Made by a program: the position numbers and the translations under genes. From positions 4,115,179-4,179,178 of the forward strand of contig VYZI01000035.1 of the NCBI GenBank assembly GCA_013397695.1: DNA of 64,000 nucleotides, read 5' to 3'. This stretch comes from Centropus unirufus. Taxonomy: Eukaryota > Chordata > Aves > Cuculiformes > Centropidae. This document shows, piece after piece, positions 40,151 to 54,360 of the stretch; position 1 is the first letter of the stretch, and each line of letters begins with the position of its first letter. The notes under the pieces were generated by a model. That model had not been told where the DNA came from. It made no database searches and saw only the letters and a list, made by a program, of their open reading frames with translations.

Positions 40151-41528
40151 TGAGCTATAAATGTCTGATTCTCATTCTCTCTACACAGCTTGTCCATGTA
40201 GAAACCGAATTTTGTTACATTGTACATTATCGACACAATGGAGAGGTCAATGATAACTTTATGTGTTTTGCATGCTGCACTCCTATAAGTAATCACCATG
40301 GCTTTATTCCACATCTCCATACTTTTGACTCATAATCTAACTCCTAGGTCCTGCTATGAAGAGCTGTGACCTATGATGAGGTTCCAAATTCTCCATCTGT
40401 ACAGTTATTTCTTTCTTCCAAGGCAAACCTCCCATCAAACTGCAACCTGAATTTTGGGAATATTTCTCCAATTTGCTGTACTGCTTTGAATGCCATAGTT
40501 ATTAAATCTGTGGATAAAAACAGGGATCTTGGAAGACTGGTTGGATCCCATTGTTCAACACAGCTTTATTAATCGCCACAATGACAACATAGAGTCTATA
40601 TTATATTTGTGGACAGAACCAATTCTCCCTGGAAAATACCTCCACTCTGATCAGAAACTCAGTACCCAGGCTTTTCAGACAGTTTCAAGTAGGAGTTATT
40701 TTCTACAGCACATTTTGAGGCCTTGCTTATGAGAACGTCACATGAGAGCCTGTGTGAGGACTTACTGAAGATGTATGATATCCTCTATTACTTCTGAATC
40801 AACGAAGTCTCTTATTTTCACAGAAGGAAGCCAGATTGACTTGACACAATGCATTCCTGACCAATAACTATGCAGGCTGTTACTCAACTTCTTATTTAAG
40901 TGCCTTCATTGAGTGCATTTGAGGAATCATCCCAGAATTATTGGCATTTGGATGATCCTGGGATAAATATTACTTCAATGCTTCATTGAAAAAAATTCAA
41001 TATGCTTCCATTCCAATTTATAGAAACAATCTCTCACAGTATTCTGACATAGTAGAAAATTACTATTTAAAATACCTAGGGTATTACTCTTACTTTAAAA
41101 AACACAACTTTTAAGCTAAAATTCATTAATTCTCACGCTTCAGAGCAAATTCCCAATTCTGAATATGACTGTTTAAACAATGTTTCTTCAGGTTTTTCCT
41201 CATTATTTACTTATAAAACTCTCTAATTCAGACCATAGGTGAAATTAGGGACTCTTAAAAATCTACTGAAAATCTGCCATTGAATTTCTGAACCATAGTT
41301 CCTCCCAATGATTACACTTATGGTTCGATATTAATGTTAGTAAGAGCAGAGGCAGATTCTGAATTAGTTTCCTATTATATTAATCAGATCTAGCTAGTTT
41401 GGGACAAGGATTTTTTAGGCTAAAAAGACGAGACTAGAAATCATTTCTCAGCGTTGTTTCTAGTCAATATATCAGACATACGAAAGAGAATAAAGAATGT
41501 CTCATTCTTCAGAATGTTTGCAATGGCC

Positions 41529-41602
41529 CATAAAGTCTCAGTTTCACAGAAGAAGCTGGTTTTTCACAGCAGTTTCTTTTTCTGTGAAACGGAGCCTTTA
41601 TG
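41529..41602. repeat. 74-nt imperfect inverted repeat (hairpin)
   Basis: The arms at 41529-41551 and 41580-41602 pair at 21 of 23 positions, including an 11-bp perfect inner block (GTTTCACAGAA with TTCTGTGAAAC) and an outer CATAAAG/CTTTATG. The 28-nt loop holds a further GCTG/CAGC pairing. Size and shape resemble a pre-miRNA. A small MITE or chance is also possible. Transcribed as part of the TMEM135 intron. Confidence 0.75.
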
Positions 41603-44600
41603 AACTGAAGCATGTCTGTGAAAATCATCCATGACATAATTTATACTCTTCTAACCAAACAATGTATCTGCAGAAGGTAGAATGGAGAAAAATGTAATTC
41701 AATATTTATAAAGTGGCAGGCATTTGACAGGCTTCAAATTATATCCAGGATACACTGATTGATACCATTATCCGTTAGTGTGTTTTCCCTGACATTTTAT
41801 CTCAAGGGCCAAAAGCCAAAAGAAAGACCACAAGCATCTAACCACAAAGTAGCTCTTATTTTCCTATTCTAGTCAGCAATTAGCTCAGAGGAACAGAATT
41901 CCAAGTATTTCCAATGCCTGTAGTTAAAAATATGCCCATTTCTAAAATAAAATATAAATGTCATATCTTAAAACCCACTAGGGACTGGAGTCCTTAGGCT
42001 ACCAATATACATTCAAGTTGTGCAGTAGTTACACATGAATATTTGTGTGCAACCCTTACATAAACAAAAAGACTATTTATTTTATAAATGCATAACAAAA
42101 TACGTAGATTCTTATGTAATGTAATTCCCTTCTGCTTTTCATGAAATGGAGATTTTCTGCCCTGACTGCTATCAAATCAGAAACATGTGATGAGTATGAG
42201 CTACCAGTTCAGGGCTTGTATTTCATGACTGGGATGGTGTCTAAAAGAACTGCAGCTCAGTTTCTTGACGAAGGATTTTAGCAGTCAAAAAACCCACAGG
42301 TAATGTGCCAATGAGAAGCAGAAATTTCTGAAATCTAATCCATCCGCTACAAATCATGAATTATTTCTTGCTGTCACTCTTCTTTCCCAGATGTGTTTTG
42401 TAAATAAACAGATTGTTCTTAGAAGTTTCATGATTGCTGCTCAAAGGGATCTCTCAGGAAGATTTTCATCTACTCAATTAAATAAGCAACTTAGACATAT
42501 CCCTCAGCTCAGCAAAACTAGATAGCTACTTTTAATAAAGCAGCAGCGAAAAACAGGAAGAACAGACAGGAAACAGTTGGGAAAAAGAAATTAAGCCAAA
42601 GAGCTGGGAGAGCAAATAAAACAAAAGAAATAAGAGTTCAAAAAGTATTAAATCAACTTAACTTTCACCGTATTACAGAAGTATCTCTCTAATCTTACCA
42701 CACATGTAAAGTTCCCCTCACATAAGGTGTGAAAAAAGTAAAAAAGCAATTTTTACAGTTGTACGGTCTGTTTGTCGTTCAGCTCCTTTTCTTCCCCTAC
42801 TCTCTTTTGTAAATTGGTTGAAAGGGAATGTTAGAAAACTGAACTTCATGTTCCCATTCTCTCAGAAAAGCCAAAATAATTCTGCTGAAAAAAGGAAATA
42901 AAAAATACATCTCTTGAGTTAGTATTTATTTGGCTTAAAAATGAACTCGGTTGTATAGCTGTATGAACTACCTCCAACCTTAATGCTCTGACAGCAATTC
43001 TGTACACCATGCCCTGCTTTTTTAAAGTTAAATTATGTCCTGTAACAGGAATGCAGGAGACACAGCCTTGAGATTTAAGAACTGGACTGGAACTCTATGG
43101 CTCAAAAGCACTGCTACCACAAATTCTGTAGCTGACCTTCTGCAGGCTACTTAAATCTTTGTCTTCAGTATTCCAGTTGTAAAACTTTTAAGTGCCTCAA
43201 ATGTATGTGAGAGGGTAAGTCAGTAAGCTGCCAAATCTTTACTACATAGCACAGATGGAACAAAAAACCCTTACAGGAAAAATAACGTAAAATAAGGAAG
43301 GAAAAAACTAACTTTCTATAACATTCGGTGAAAAAAATAGGCAAAATATACGTAAGAGGACTGAAATCCTGCAAAAATAAAATCCAATGCCTACACCCTG
43401 TGAATGGGTCTTTTTAGCACTAGGATTAAAGCAGCCGGAAATCTTGTGCGCCCAATGCTTCCACTCGCAGACCTTGACACTGTAATGCCAGGATCAAAGC
43501 AAGAAATCAAATCTGTGAAGCTCAATTGCTTTCTCATCATCTGACTTGTAACATCAGCCTTGTTCCGACCAGCGCCTCAGGAGCCGGGAGCCACGGGGGC
43601 AATGTGCAGCATTGCCAGTGATCACAACCTCAGAGGAGGCATTCCAGGGCAGCTGGGACACCGAGGTCCCCGGCAGACACAAACAGTTTATTCTCAAAGC
43701 CTGAGAACCAGAAGCTATTTCCCTCCTTTTATTTTCCATTTAAGGATGACAGGAAGATGATAAATAGCCAAAGCCCAGGAACATGAATATGCTAGGAAGA
43801 CAAAAGCCCTTTGTGATTGATGGACAAAACCTAAAGAAGGGGAGGAGACCCTCTTTTTCTTCCTTTGGGGGTGGCTCTGGACAGAGACGCCTGAAATTTT
43901 AGCCCTCAAAAGCTTCTCCCACTACCACCAGATCACCTTGCAGGTAAACATCTCCCTGGTTCACTGAGTCACTGTTACGTATCTGAAAAAGAATCTCCAC
44001 TGAAAAGTGATAATGGTGGAAAAATACTCCCTATTGTACAGCCATAATTCTTGTACTGCTTTTCTGTAGGCAACGCATATCCTCTCAAGGAGACTGTGCA
44101 ACTGGATCCAACTGCACATAAAGCAATCTGTTAAAGCACAGACAAGATTTACTGTTGGAAAGAACAGGTTTAAAGAAATTCCAGAAGCCTATGCACCATA
44201 TGTCTAAAAGTGACCAAACATGGAAAACTAAATGTTGTATCTCCTTAATATATTCAAAAGTTAGTATTTTCTACAAGAGAGTAAGCTGATTGATTAAGCA
44301 AATGTAATGAACTATTTGCAATAACTGGTGTTCCATTTTAACTCCTAAAACCCCTAATTATTTCTACAACCTATGTAGCCCCATTTTTAACAGGCCTGAA
44401 ATCCTTATTTCAGTTGTTCAGTGCAAACTGGCACATGTGCCATGCAGAGTAGCAAAGGAAAACACACAACACTTAATGAAATATATTCCTTTCTTCCCAC
44501 ACAGTTCTAAAATCATTTGCACCGCTTAATTCAATAGAAACAACCAAGCGAACCACCTGTGTTCAGTGTAAAAGTGGTTTAGTTTCTGTTTAAAAGCCCT

Positions 44601-47600
44601 GAAGCCAAACAAAAGAGAAGTCACCAGCTTTAAAGGAATCTTCTTGACTTATCACATCTGCGTTACTGCAGAACAGATGTATCAGCATATCTTAATATGA
44701 AAAGCTGCAGCCACAATGAAAGCTGGAAGAGACAGGAATTAAGAAAGAACAGCATTTTCTTCTCTCACTGACAGCTGAGAAAGCCCACACTGCAGTTTTT
44801 CTGCGTATTGGAGGATCGGGAGCAGTGTGTTTTAATCAGGGTAAAATAAAAAAAAAAAAACAGCACAACTTCAGCCCACACAGTTGATATTCCTCATTTG
44901 GATCTAATCTGACCATAGCTTATACCATCAAGAACAGACCTAGTTTGAGGAAAAGAGTATAATACAGCAATAAAATACACGCCTACTTATTTGCATACAC
45001 AATCGCCTTTTCAACTTGAAAGATAAAGTAGTGAAAAATAGTACGAACTGGGACTGGAAAGTCTTCTTTGACAAAAAAAAAAAAAGGTGGCTCAAAGGAT
45101 TTGAGGCAATTGCCATTAGAAAAAAGGCCAAACAAACAATGATCATCTTTATTCTGACATTTCATTTGAGCATAATAGGGGTTTAGGTAATGCTTAGGCA
45201 TATAAAAACAGTGTGGAAGACAGAGGGCTGTAAGAGTCTATGTTTCTCTATTAGACTGAGAGGTGGGGGGAAAAAAAGGAAAAAATGACCTAGTGACTTT
45301 TAAATTAGGTGCTTGGATGATCCAATATGCTTTCAATTAAGTACTCTGATGAGTTTTAGTGAAACCAAAGACAGAAAGATGCACCCCAGCCCTAATTATG
45401 AAACTAAGCATTTCCCATTCCTTCTGCTACAGCTGGTTCATGGCTGCTGGAAAACCTGTCCTGCTTGGCCTCTGACTCCTTTACTGCAGATCCTGTCCTG
45501 TCTCCTCTCCTCGCACTTCTCTTTTCTTCTCTGGTCAAGCAGTGTTTCCGATAAGGAGAGCAGCTGAAGGAGCAGCAGGCAGTGTTGGCACTCAGCATAC
45601 CCATCCATCGCCCTCAAGGCAGAGGATTGAGGTTTGGTTTTGTTCCCCTCGATGCACACAGCTGCGCGCCCCATGACCTCTCAGTGGAGACACACATGGA
45701 CTGCTCGACGGCGCTGGGCTTGGCATGAGAGCCGTACCCCAGCTGATGGGAAAACAGGGGGTGCAACAAATAAAGGTTGATTTCCTCTCAAAAAACTGTA
45801 AATACAACAGCAATAGAGTGATTAACAATCATCAGCAAAATGGCAAAAGTTTTCTCTCGGGATATTTTCAAGAAACCAGCCCAATAGCTCCTGGTATTTT
45901 ATGACTAAAATCAGCGTGCTCTAGTAATATTTCAGTACCACAAGCAAATACCTTCAGAAGGTAAACATGAATATTAAATGTTAATATTTTAATCCCTAAA
46001 CTGACTGTACTGTCATCACATACTTTCTCTAGAAAATTTATACGGCATCCAAAAAATAAACTTATTAAACTGCACATTATTTGATAATGTCTAATTTAAA
46101 GGAATACTGTAAAGGCCACTCCCAAACTGGAAAAAAAATACAACAGACATCAAGTGAATTTTACTAAAAATGCACATGGAATTCAGTAACAAGGCAATAT
46201 TATCATGATCATGTATTTTCTAAAAGAAGATTACAACATCTCTAGGATGCACCAGATGTAACAATGATTTCTCTTTTTACTTTTGACAAGGATCTAAAGA
46301 GATTATAAAGTTAATTGTAATTTTGTACCTTACATTATTGTACAAATTAAAATAATTTTATTTCAAATTCATACTGAGGCTTTCAAATATTTGACATAGT
46401 TTTTCCACATAGGAAAGGATTAATTCTTCGATGCCTTTTTCCTGTCATTCCCATCCAAAGACTTTGGGAATAACACAGTGTTTATGCACACATGTGTGTG
46501 TTTTCCCTTCTTTTTTTTGCTCTTATTAGCAGAACACAAGGTACTTTTTTCATATTAAAGCTAAAAAAAATGAGTTCATGAAATGGAAGGACAATGCAAG
46601 CCATGTACGCAGCGTAACATAGAGAAAAGATCTTCCATAACCTCTCAGCATTTCAAGAATTCTTAACACTTCCAGCTCTCTGGATTATTTTAATATAGTT
46701 CCTAGGTAACCTTAAGGAAAGATAGCTTAGATTTATTCTGCCCAGATTTATGCAATCAAATTTGGGGTGCAATCATCAGTTAGAGATGATTGATCAATTA
46801 AGCCCACACAAGATGGGAAATGGCCTCTGGATTTCCCCATCTTTTTCCTTGTATTTCCTAACCTTAACATATCAGACTGGTGCCTAAAACTGAAGATGAC
46901 AATTCTTGAAAACCTGTTTACAACAGGCACCATCAGGCAACTAAAGATCTAACTGCTGTAAGGGTCTCTTTAACGCTAGGCTGGAAATCAGAAATGATTT
47001 ATTTTGATTTTATTAACACCACTGTCGTCCCATTGCTCCCGCCCCACCAAATGAACATGTAGAGTGATTTGTACTTGCAAACAGAAGAACATAGAATGAG
47101 TAGGATATGCCCACTTTTCCCACAGCAGCCACCACAGATTATTAAAGGAAGGTGCAAGCACATCATCAGAAGCTCCCGAACCTACTGAAGATGCTCACCA
47201 CATCCTGCTGGACACTACAATTTTGCACTGAAATATACTTTTTTTTATAATACTCTTATCAAGAAATTCTTCTTACCTGTATGAAAAGCTAAAGATTTGA
47301 AACTCTTGCACTAAAAATAACGCTTAAGGCATATCATTAACTCTACTACATCCTTTCTAAGATAGAGGTAGATACACAACGTGAGCTTGGGGAGATCAGT
47401 TTCCCTCTCCTACAAATGTGGCCGAGAGCAAGGATCAGAGCTATGCAAAACTTGGCAGCACCTTCTCTTCAAGCCAAACCAAACCAATACTACATGACAC
47501 TGCGAATTTTAAGGGACAAAAAAGGAAAAAGTGAAATGCAGTGGAAGTCTGGAAATATGAGAGAAAAAAAAAGTACTTCATGAACACAAAAAGGTAAAAA

Positions 47601-50600
47601 TACTTTTTCACCTTTTATTCTCTTGGCATATAAACAGAATAGAGATTTGCTCACCTTCCTACCCGTATTTACATCTGAACGAAGCACCTGCAACTGCCAG
47701 AGAAGGGTCAAGAGTTAAACTCAGATGTAAACTTCTCATCCGCAGCCCCCTCCTGCGATACCATCATGTTCTACTTTTGCTCATATGAAATAAAATGGAC
47801 TGAGATTCATGGCATTTCTTAGGACTGTTTTCATCTACTCACCAGGTCATCCAACATACCTAAGAAATCAAGTTCCATGGCAGTTATCAAAACAATGCTT
47901 TGAGCCGCTAACTTTGAGATGTTTATATAGGGATAGTAAAAAACATACATAAACTCAGAAAAAATTCTCATCTGCTTGTTTCTTCTGATTTATTACCTAA
48001 TAATTAAACAGGAGAGGACTTTTAATGCACTTCCGTAATCCTACAGCAAATGTAAAAGACTTAAAAATAATCTTTATAAGAAAGGGGGGATTATTTGATA
48101 TGAAATCCCTGTAATAGCAGCTCTGCCTCTTAAGCTTTCTTAGCCTACTGTAAAAAAAAGAGAGCAGAATACAAGACACAAATATCTTTCGAGTAGTTGC
48201 TTTTGTACAAAATGGAGCTCAGGTGAATACAAAAGAGACTGGTATGGCAGTGGTACCACACATTTTTTAAAGAAAATAAAGGCAATTAGAAATATCACAT
48301 AAAAAATACCTAATAAATTGCAGGATATGTGTTTCATAGGGAAAGAAGAGCACATAGCTGTAATTTGGGAGGATAGAATTTAATTAATGAGATACAATAA
48401 AGAGCCCTGCAAACAAAAAGACTTTTCTTAAAGGCTTTCAGTGACTTCATACAAGTTTCAATATTCTATCTTTATGGCAATATATGCCAGTGCATCTTCA
48501 TTTCTTAGATGTTCTTTTCACTGTATTTTTCATTACCCATTTTCAATCACTATATAATACATAAAGGGCTTTAATAGAGCAGGAGCTTGCTCTTGTGAGC
48601 TATGCAAACCCCGAGTTATGAAAAATATCACTTTCTGCTTTCTGAAATCACAGCAATAACTTCTGATTGTCTGAAATTATTGTTTAGGAAAATAATATTT
48701 TAACATTTATCTCTCTAGAAGGCAGGCTTCACCCTCAACCGGGAATCAATCAATCATCAGAAACATCCCACTTCCCATAATAGTTGGGTTCAGCTCCCAC
48801 ACAGAACTTCCCTTCCCAAAGTTCAGAACAGATGAATTAACGTATGTCTATTATGAACTGGTAGTATATAGTCTAAGGATTAACTGCTATATCAACCAGC
48901 ACTGTAGGCTGCCAACACATATTCACCCGAATCGTTGGACTTTCTTGGGTTATGTGGATAGGATTTAGATGTAGGTGTTCATTTACTGCGCAGAGATTGC
49001 AAGTTTTCTATTATGTGGATTTCCTCAAATATGTTTAGAAGCACAGCCATTGCATCACCCTTCCAAAAAAATCCAGTGTGTTATTCAAAATAAAACTGCT
49101 ACTAAAATAACACTAATGATATTGTATTTTACACATTATGAGATTCTTCGTGCTTGTTTATGTTACTCTGTTCCATTCTTATAAAACGCTACTCCAGCCA
49201 GAAACTACCATGAGTTATTTGAACTGAAATAAAATGACATGAAATCATGTTATAATCAAAACCTTTCCCTAATTCCTAACCCTAATTCCAAGCCAACTGC
49301 ATTTTTTTAAATAGAACCACTAAGAGAATTGTGCTTTTCTTTCAAGGCACATTGAAAAATAGTACATTTTTAAACAAATCACACATGATATCACATGAAA
49401 TGACAAACAACTTTTGAGTAACTTGTAAGTATTTTGTTCCCAGTGGAGGTCAGTATCATCTGCAAATGAGTTCCTAAAGATATGGGAATGTTCCTCTCCC
49501 CAGGCACACTTCTGTAAGTTTTAGAGACAAAAAAGGTGGAAAGGGAAAGAACCCTGTTTTAACCGTGGTTACCTGTATGTGTGCGTTAAGCACACGTTAT
49601 GGGAGACCCCACGATAGGAGTCAACGTACTCTTCAGTTACCCTCAAATGAGGGATGGATAATTGCATCACTTTCAGCAGAGTCGAGCAGAGCATTTTGAG
49701 ACAAAACAGCAGTACAAGTTAGTAGAAAAATACCAGAAAGAGAGGACTGAAAAAATCCCAACTGACACCAAAATGTGCTTCCTCTGTCTGTAAATATAAC
49801 TTTGTTGCTTGTAAACCTATCATCTGCACTGCAGCTGCTGTTTTCCTACTATATTTTTCTATTTTTTGTCCTGTCTGCTTACACAATCTTATTTTTTCCC
49901 TCTTCAGTCTCTCTCCTTCCCTCTTCCTACTGTCTTCTTTTCTACCTAGCTCTGAATTTGCCTTCAATTCTGACACCTTTATCCCATTACCTATTCTGGA
50001 GCAAATATTCCTGTTTTTACTTCTACCATCTCAACTCCATAACCTCACTTCTTAACTCTTGAGCTCCAGCACTTCCTTTTGTCTTGTTGTCCTGTACAAG
50101 ATGCAATCATATTTAAAGAGCCCAATAGAATAGTGAGGGTCATGAACATCAAGGCTCCTCGGTAAGGTTTTCAACAGAGCGAAACATCTGCCATTGGGAT
50201 GAGCCAAGAGGGTCAGGGGTAGCACATCAGCACAATGTGAGGACAAAGCCTTCCAATAGAGAGTAAAGGGCATTCATTTTACAACTGGGGAAACCTTTTT
50301 CCTATACCAAAGGATATGAAGACTATCTGAATGCTCCCATTTTTTTAAATAATGAACTCCCCAGATCCATTACACATTGCTCTTTGCTGCTCAGCTTTAA
50401 TAGCCCCAGATAAGGCAATGTACATGAACTCAGACAATAAAGACCTCTTCCCCTTTGTTCCCTGTGTCACTTGACTCTCAAGCATCAGTCGCGTTCCGGT
50501 AGCACAGAGGTGTACTGACATTAAAGTCTCTTTTTAGAAAGGTTTTAAGCTTCAGATTACACCATTTCAATGTTAGGATTTTATCTTTAATGATGAAAGG

Positions 50601-52679
50601 GATTATATATGATCTTGGTGACCACAAGTGCTACTGCCCTCAGCAGTTTCCAAGCCATTTTGGTGGGGCTGGGAGGACAAAAGAAACACCTCCGAAAGAC
50701 AGCGTTAAGAAACGCTTGTTAGTGGTGAACAACATTTTATTGTCAGTGGGGTCTGACCTTGAATAAGGGATTTTCCTGAAACTTTTAAAAAGTACTACCG
50801 TTCTAACATAATTTTGTTTTCAGTCATTAAACAGTAAATTTAGTTTAACAACGCTCTCAATTATTTTATAGTTTATATAACAATGGAGATAGGAAGATTG
50901 CTTTCCCCAGGGGTCTGGATAGATCCACAGATGACTCCCTTGAGGGTTGCCCAAAATCTTACCAAAGGGAATCAATGATAATCAACGATAAATTCACATA
51001 TGGGATAAGACAATGACCGACTCACAAGTCCAGTCAAGATAAACTGGACAGAAAACCTGAGGACTTATCAAGTGACCTCTGTGTCACCTGTTTTCTCCTG
51101 ACATAGCTGCTTCCCTCCTATTGTATTTCTCTTACTAGAAATTGTGAAAGAACACTGCAACTAAGTGTGGTAACAAGGTCAACTTCTCCGTCTACTAATT
51201 TTACGAGATGCCCCTTTCCAGCTGGACTGCTGATGTGTTGTGCTTTCCCTGCTTGCCTGTCCCCACTCCACATGTTCCACAAAACACAGTGATTTCTAGA
51301 GCACAGAGAGATAACTTGGATTTTTTTCCACATGCACGTTTCAAGTTGCATGTCAGGAAGCAAGTCAGGTTATCCTCCTTCAAAGACTTTACCAGCCGCT
51401 GTCTTTGACAGCATATTACATGAAACATTTCACACTATGACAGCCAATGGTGTGCATCAAACGGTGGAAGAGACTCAGGAAGTGAAATAATCTATTCCTT
51501 TTCCTTTCATCAAGCAGTAATACCTGTTACCCAAAATCTATGATCTCAACCTATGGATCTGAAAGGATGGACAATCTGCAGCCTCGCCAGGGAATCTTCC
51601 CACTCTCTCCTTCCTAATATTTCCTTCCTTGCTATCTGAGTGAATTCATTCATCCCTGCTGCAACTTAGTGTTGTAAGGAGAAATGTCTTGCTCTGTTAT
51701 CTCTTACCCTTTCTATCCCGGCCAGTGAGAAAATGTATTCTTTTCCTCTTCTCAGCAGTCACTTACATACACCAAAACAGTTATCCCATCCCATTTTTTT
51801 TATTTTATTTTTTTCAATTAAGCACCACGATCCATCCTTTTAAACGAGTCACGTTTTCAAACTCCGGATGAATCTGAAGTTTCTCCGTATGCTGCTTGGC
51901 ACGTAACAATCAAAAAGGACCCAAAATCACAGAAAACATCCTAAAGTTTAAAGTACCACAAAAAGACAACTTTATATACCTCGCAGTCTCCACACATGCT
52001 GCTATGGCATTTCCCTCACTATAGGAATGTGACATTGTTGACTTACACTCAGCTGGTTATCGTGCAACAACTACTGTTGGCCCTGTCTCCGGTGAACTCC
52101 TCCTTAACCATCTGATGCCCCACAGCTGTAAATATCTTATGTTCAGCCTTTGCATTACTGACCAGCTTTATAATTTCTCAATCTTATTTCCACTTCACCT
52201 TTCTCCGAGTTCTAAGTCTGCAAAATAACTGCTGCTCTCACCCATCAGATTTACCCTTGCATGCAATTTACATTTCTGTTGTTATCTTTATTGCTATTTA
52301 AATATAACATTTTTAAAAAACAGAGGACCTGAGTAGGCCCTTGTCAAAACAGTCAATACACGCTCTGTCTGACAGTCAGCATCTGACAACTCTGTCCACA
52401 TGCTGTCCAGGGGTTGCTCTGTGTACCCAAAAGTATTTTCACCCAGACCATCCACATCTGGTTTCCTTAGGAATGCACCACATGAATCACTGTGGAGAGT
52501 TCCAGTCACAACAGTGATTACAATGAAAAAAAAACAAAAAACAAACACAGACGTCCTGGTCTGTGCTAATTACTTTCGATAAATCCACTTTGCCTTATCT
52601 GTTGGTGCTTACAAACAGGTTGGTTTTTTTCCCCTGAGAATTAAACTGATGGCTCTATCACTACCTGAGCCTCTGTTTT

Positions 52680-52723
52680 AATTCCTTTGTTACAACATCA
52701 AGGACAAAGGAATTAGATGTTGT
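52680..52723. repeat. Two interleaved perfect inverted repeats (pseudoknot topology)
   Basis: Arm A AATTCCTTTGT (52680-52690) pairs with ACAAAGGAATT (52704-52714). Arm B ACAACATC (52692-52699) pairs with GATGTTGT (52716-52723). The order A-B-A'-B' is that of an H-type pseudoknot. The pairings are seen directly; function is unknown. Confidence 0.7.
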
Positions 52724-54036
52724 TGATGATTGCCCAACAGTATATCCATCAACCCTGGAGAGACTAATTGTAGAAGAAAAAGCTTTGGAGTCCATTCAAC
52801 TGCCAGTGTTGCCATGCCAAGTCAGGAAGGACTTCACCAAATATCCCTGGGCCCTGGTCAGTTCTCATTTAACTTCTAGGCGGTCTCTAAAACGCTGCTT
52901 CACCAAAGACATAAACAGGAGACAATCACCATCTTCAAGAATCACACAACATTTGACCGGTATTTTAGTGTTTCGAGCTGTTGGAACCAGCATTTATACA
53001 GACAGGTGTTAGACTTCAACCTCTCCAGTCATGTTCTCCAAGGCTCTTATGCCATGACTCTGGGAAGCAGAAGAAAATGGCCAAGGAGAAGGTTGCCGAT
53101 ACACGGGCCTTAATGGGTTGTAGATGAAAGGAGGAATGCTTCTTTGACTCCTTCAAATTAATAGCTTTCCCTTATCCACAGATTGTTCTTGGCCAATATC
53201 AGTAAATAATTCATAAGTAATGGAATTGCACAAAAACAAGCTACAGCCTCCAGTATTTTGCAATTACCAGGGGATCGCAGGGCTTGAAGAGTCATAGATG
53301 GCCACACGCCACCAAAAATTCTAAGTCAAAGAGTTGTAGTCAAAGGTTGCTTTAACCAGTAACTTTCCAACAAGAGTTTTAATACAGAAAATTTTAGGTG
53401 CCTGGTATTTAAGGGGGAAACACAGACAAGAAAAATGATTCATTACGTATGCCTTGAAAACTGAGAGGAAAAAAAAGTTATTAAAATTAGTGTTTCATCT
53501 GGCTCCATTATTTTATGTTTTAAAAAAGGAATAAAACCAATAACTCATGAAAACATACATGACTCTGCTTCACTCTAACAATGAAAGAAGGCACTCACAC
53601 ATGCACGTCAAATATTTTATGTTACTTAAGACTGTAAAATCTCATTTTCCTGCTTCCCTCTGTTATCACCAGAAGAAAAAAATGTTATCTTCCCTGCTGT
53701 AAGATATTGAAGAACTTACAAGCAAGCATTTTTTCAGTGGTTTCCATCCTATGAAATGTTAGATCTCCAGGGTCTTAATTATGAGAAGAGAGGAGGCTCC
53801 TTAATCACTTGGTATAACCTCCAGAAGATTTAAAGCATTCTACTCAGCATTTCCTATTTTAGCCCAATTATGTTCAGGGCACTGGGGTTTTAATGCCATG
53901 AAAGCTTCTGCTCAATTCAGAATGCCTGAGCCAAGAATATACAAGTTTTCAGATGAACATCAAAAACAAAGTAAGCTCTTAGAAACGTTGTTTAAAATAA
54001 TCTTTACAAACACAAACAGAGATACTAGCAACATAC

Positions 54037-54083
54037 CTGAAAAAGAACATGAACAGAGCAGCTGTGATGCAGAACAAAAGGAC
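54037..54083 (-). CDS. TMEM135: TMEM135 exon (about exon 6), 47 bp, residues about 155-170
   Basis: The exon encodes VLLFCITAALFMFFF plus the first two bases (AG) of an arginine codon. It matches a hydrophobic membrane segment of TMEM135. The acceptor is a pyrimidine-rich tract ending in TAG (54084-54086); the donor is GTATGT (54036 downwards). It starts in phase 0. It is isolated, with 36.4 kb of intron downstream and at least 9.9 kb upstream. The AG end joins the leading A of the exon at 17633 to give AGA (Arg), as expected for the family. Confidence 0.93.
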
Positions 54084-54360
54084 CTACAAGAAGGAGAAAG
54101 AGGGTTATTACATACGACATCACACTAGGACTGCATGTTCTGGATCATGAAGACTATACAACTGTTACTATAAAAGTTACCCTTTATTTATTTATACTTT
54201 GATGGGACAGAATGGAAGTTTGTCTGAATTCACCAAAATAAGAATCTTCTTTCTAGAGGACTTGCAGTCATTCCTGTAGAAGTTAAAAAAATATGAAACC
54301 CAAACCAAGGTAGTAGGCAACAATGATGCCATTTAAAACAGACTGGATTGAAATAATAAT

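Larger units (their letters stand above)
17634..54036 (-). other. TMEM135: TMEM135 intron of 36.4 kb
   Basis: Separates two tiny exons (47 and 42 bp). Recognised contents are ancient or truncated CR1 pieces (26390-27080, 35287-35480, 37876-38004, 39779-40150), a 74-nt hairpin (41529-41602), an interleaved inverted repeat (52680-52723) and short direct repeats (20585-20629, 21996-22032). Everything else (17634-26390, 27080-35287, 40150-54036 apart from these) is AT-rich sequence. I find no exon, RNA gene or mobile element there that I can support. Confidence 0.85.

Noticed and set aside
47836..47872. 17-nt micro-exon-like segment between AG and GTGAGT on the minus strand
   Set aside because: Adding it would break the TMEM135 frame, and no homologous residues are missing.
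52294..52548. 84-codon minus-strand frame with a hydrophobic start, resembling a secreted protein
   Set aside because: No family recognised, no splice partners in frame with TMEM135, and low-complexity T-runs create the hydrophobic start.
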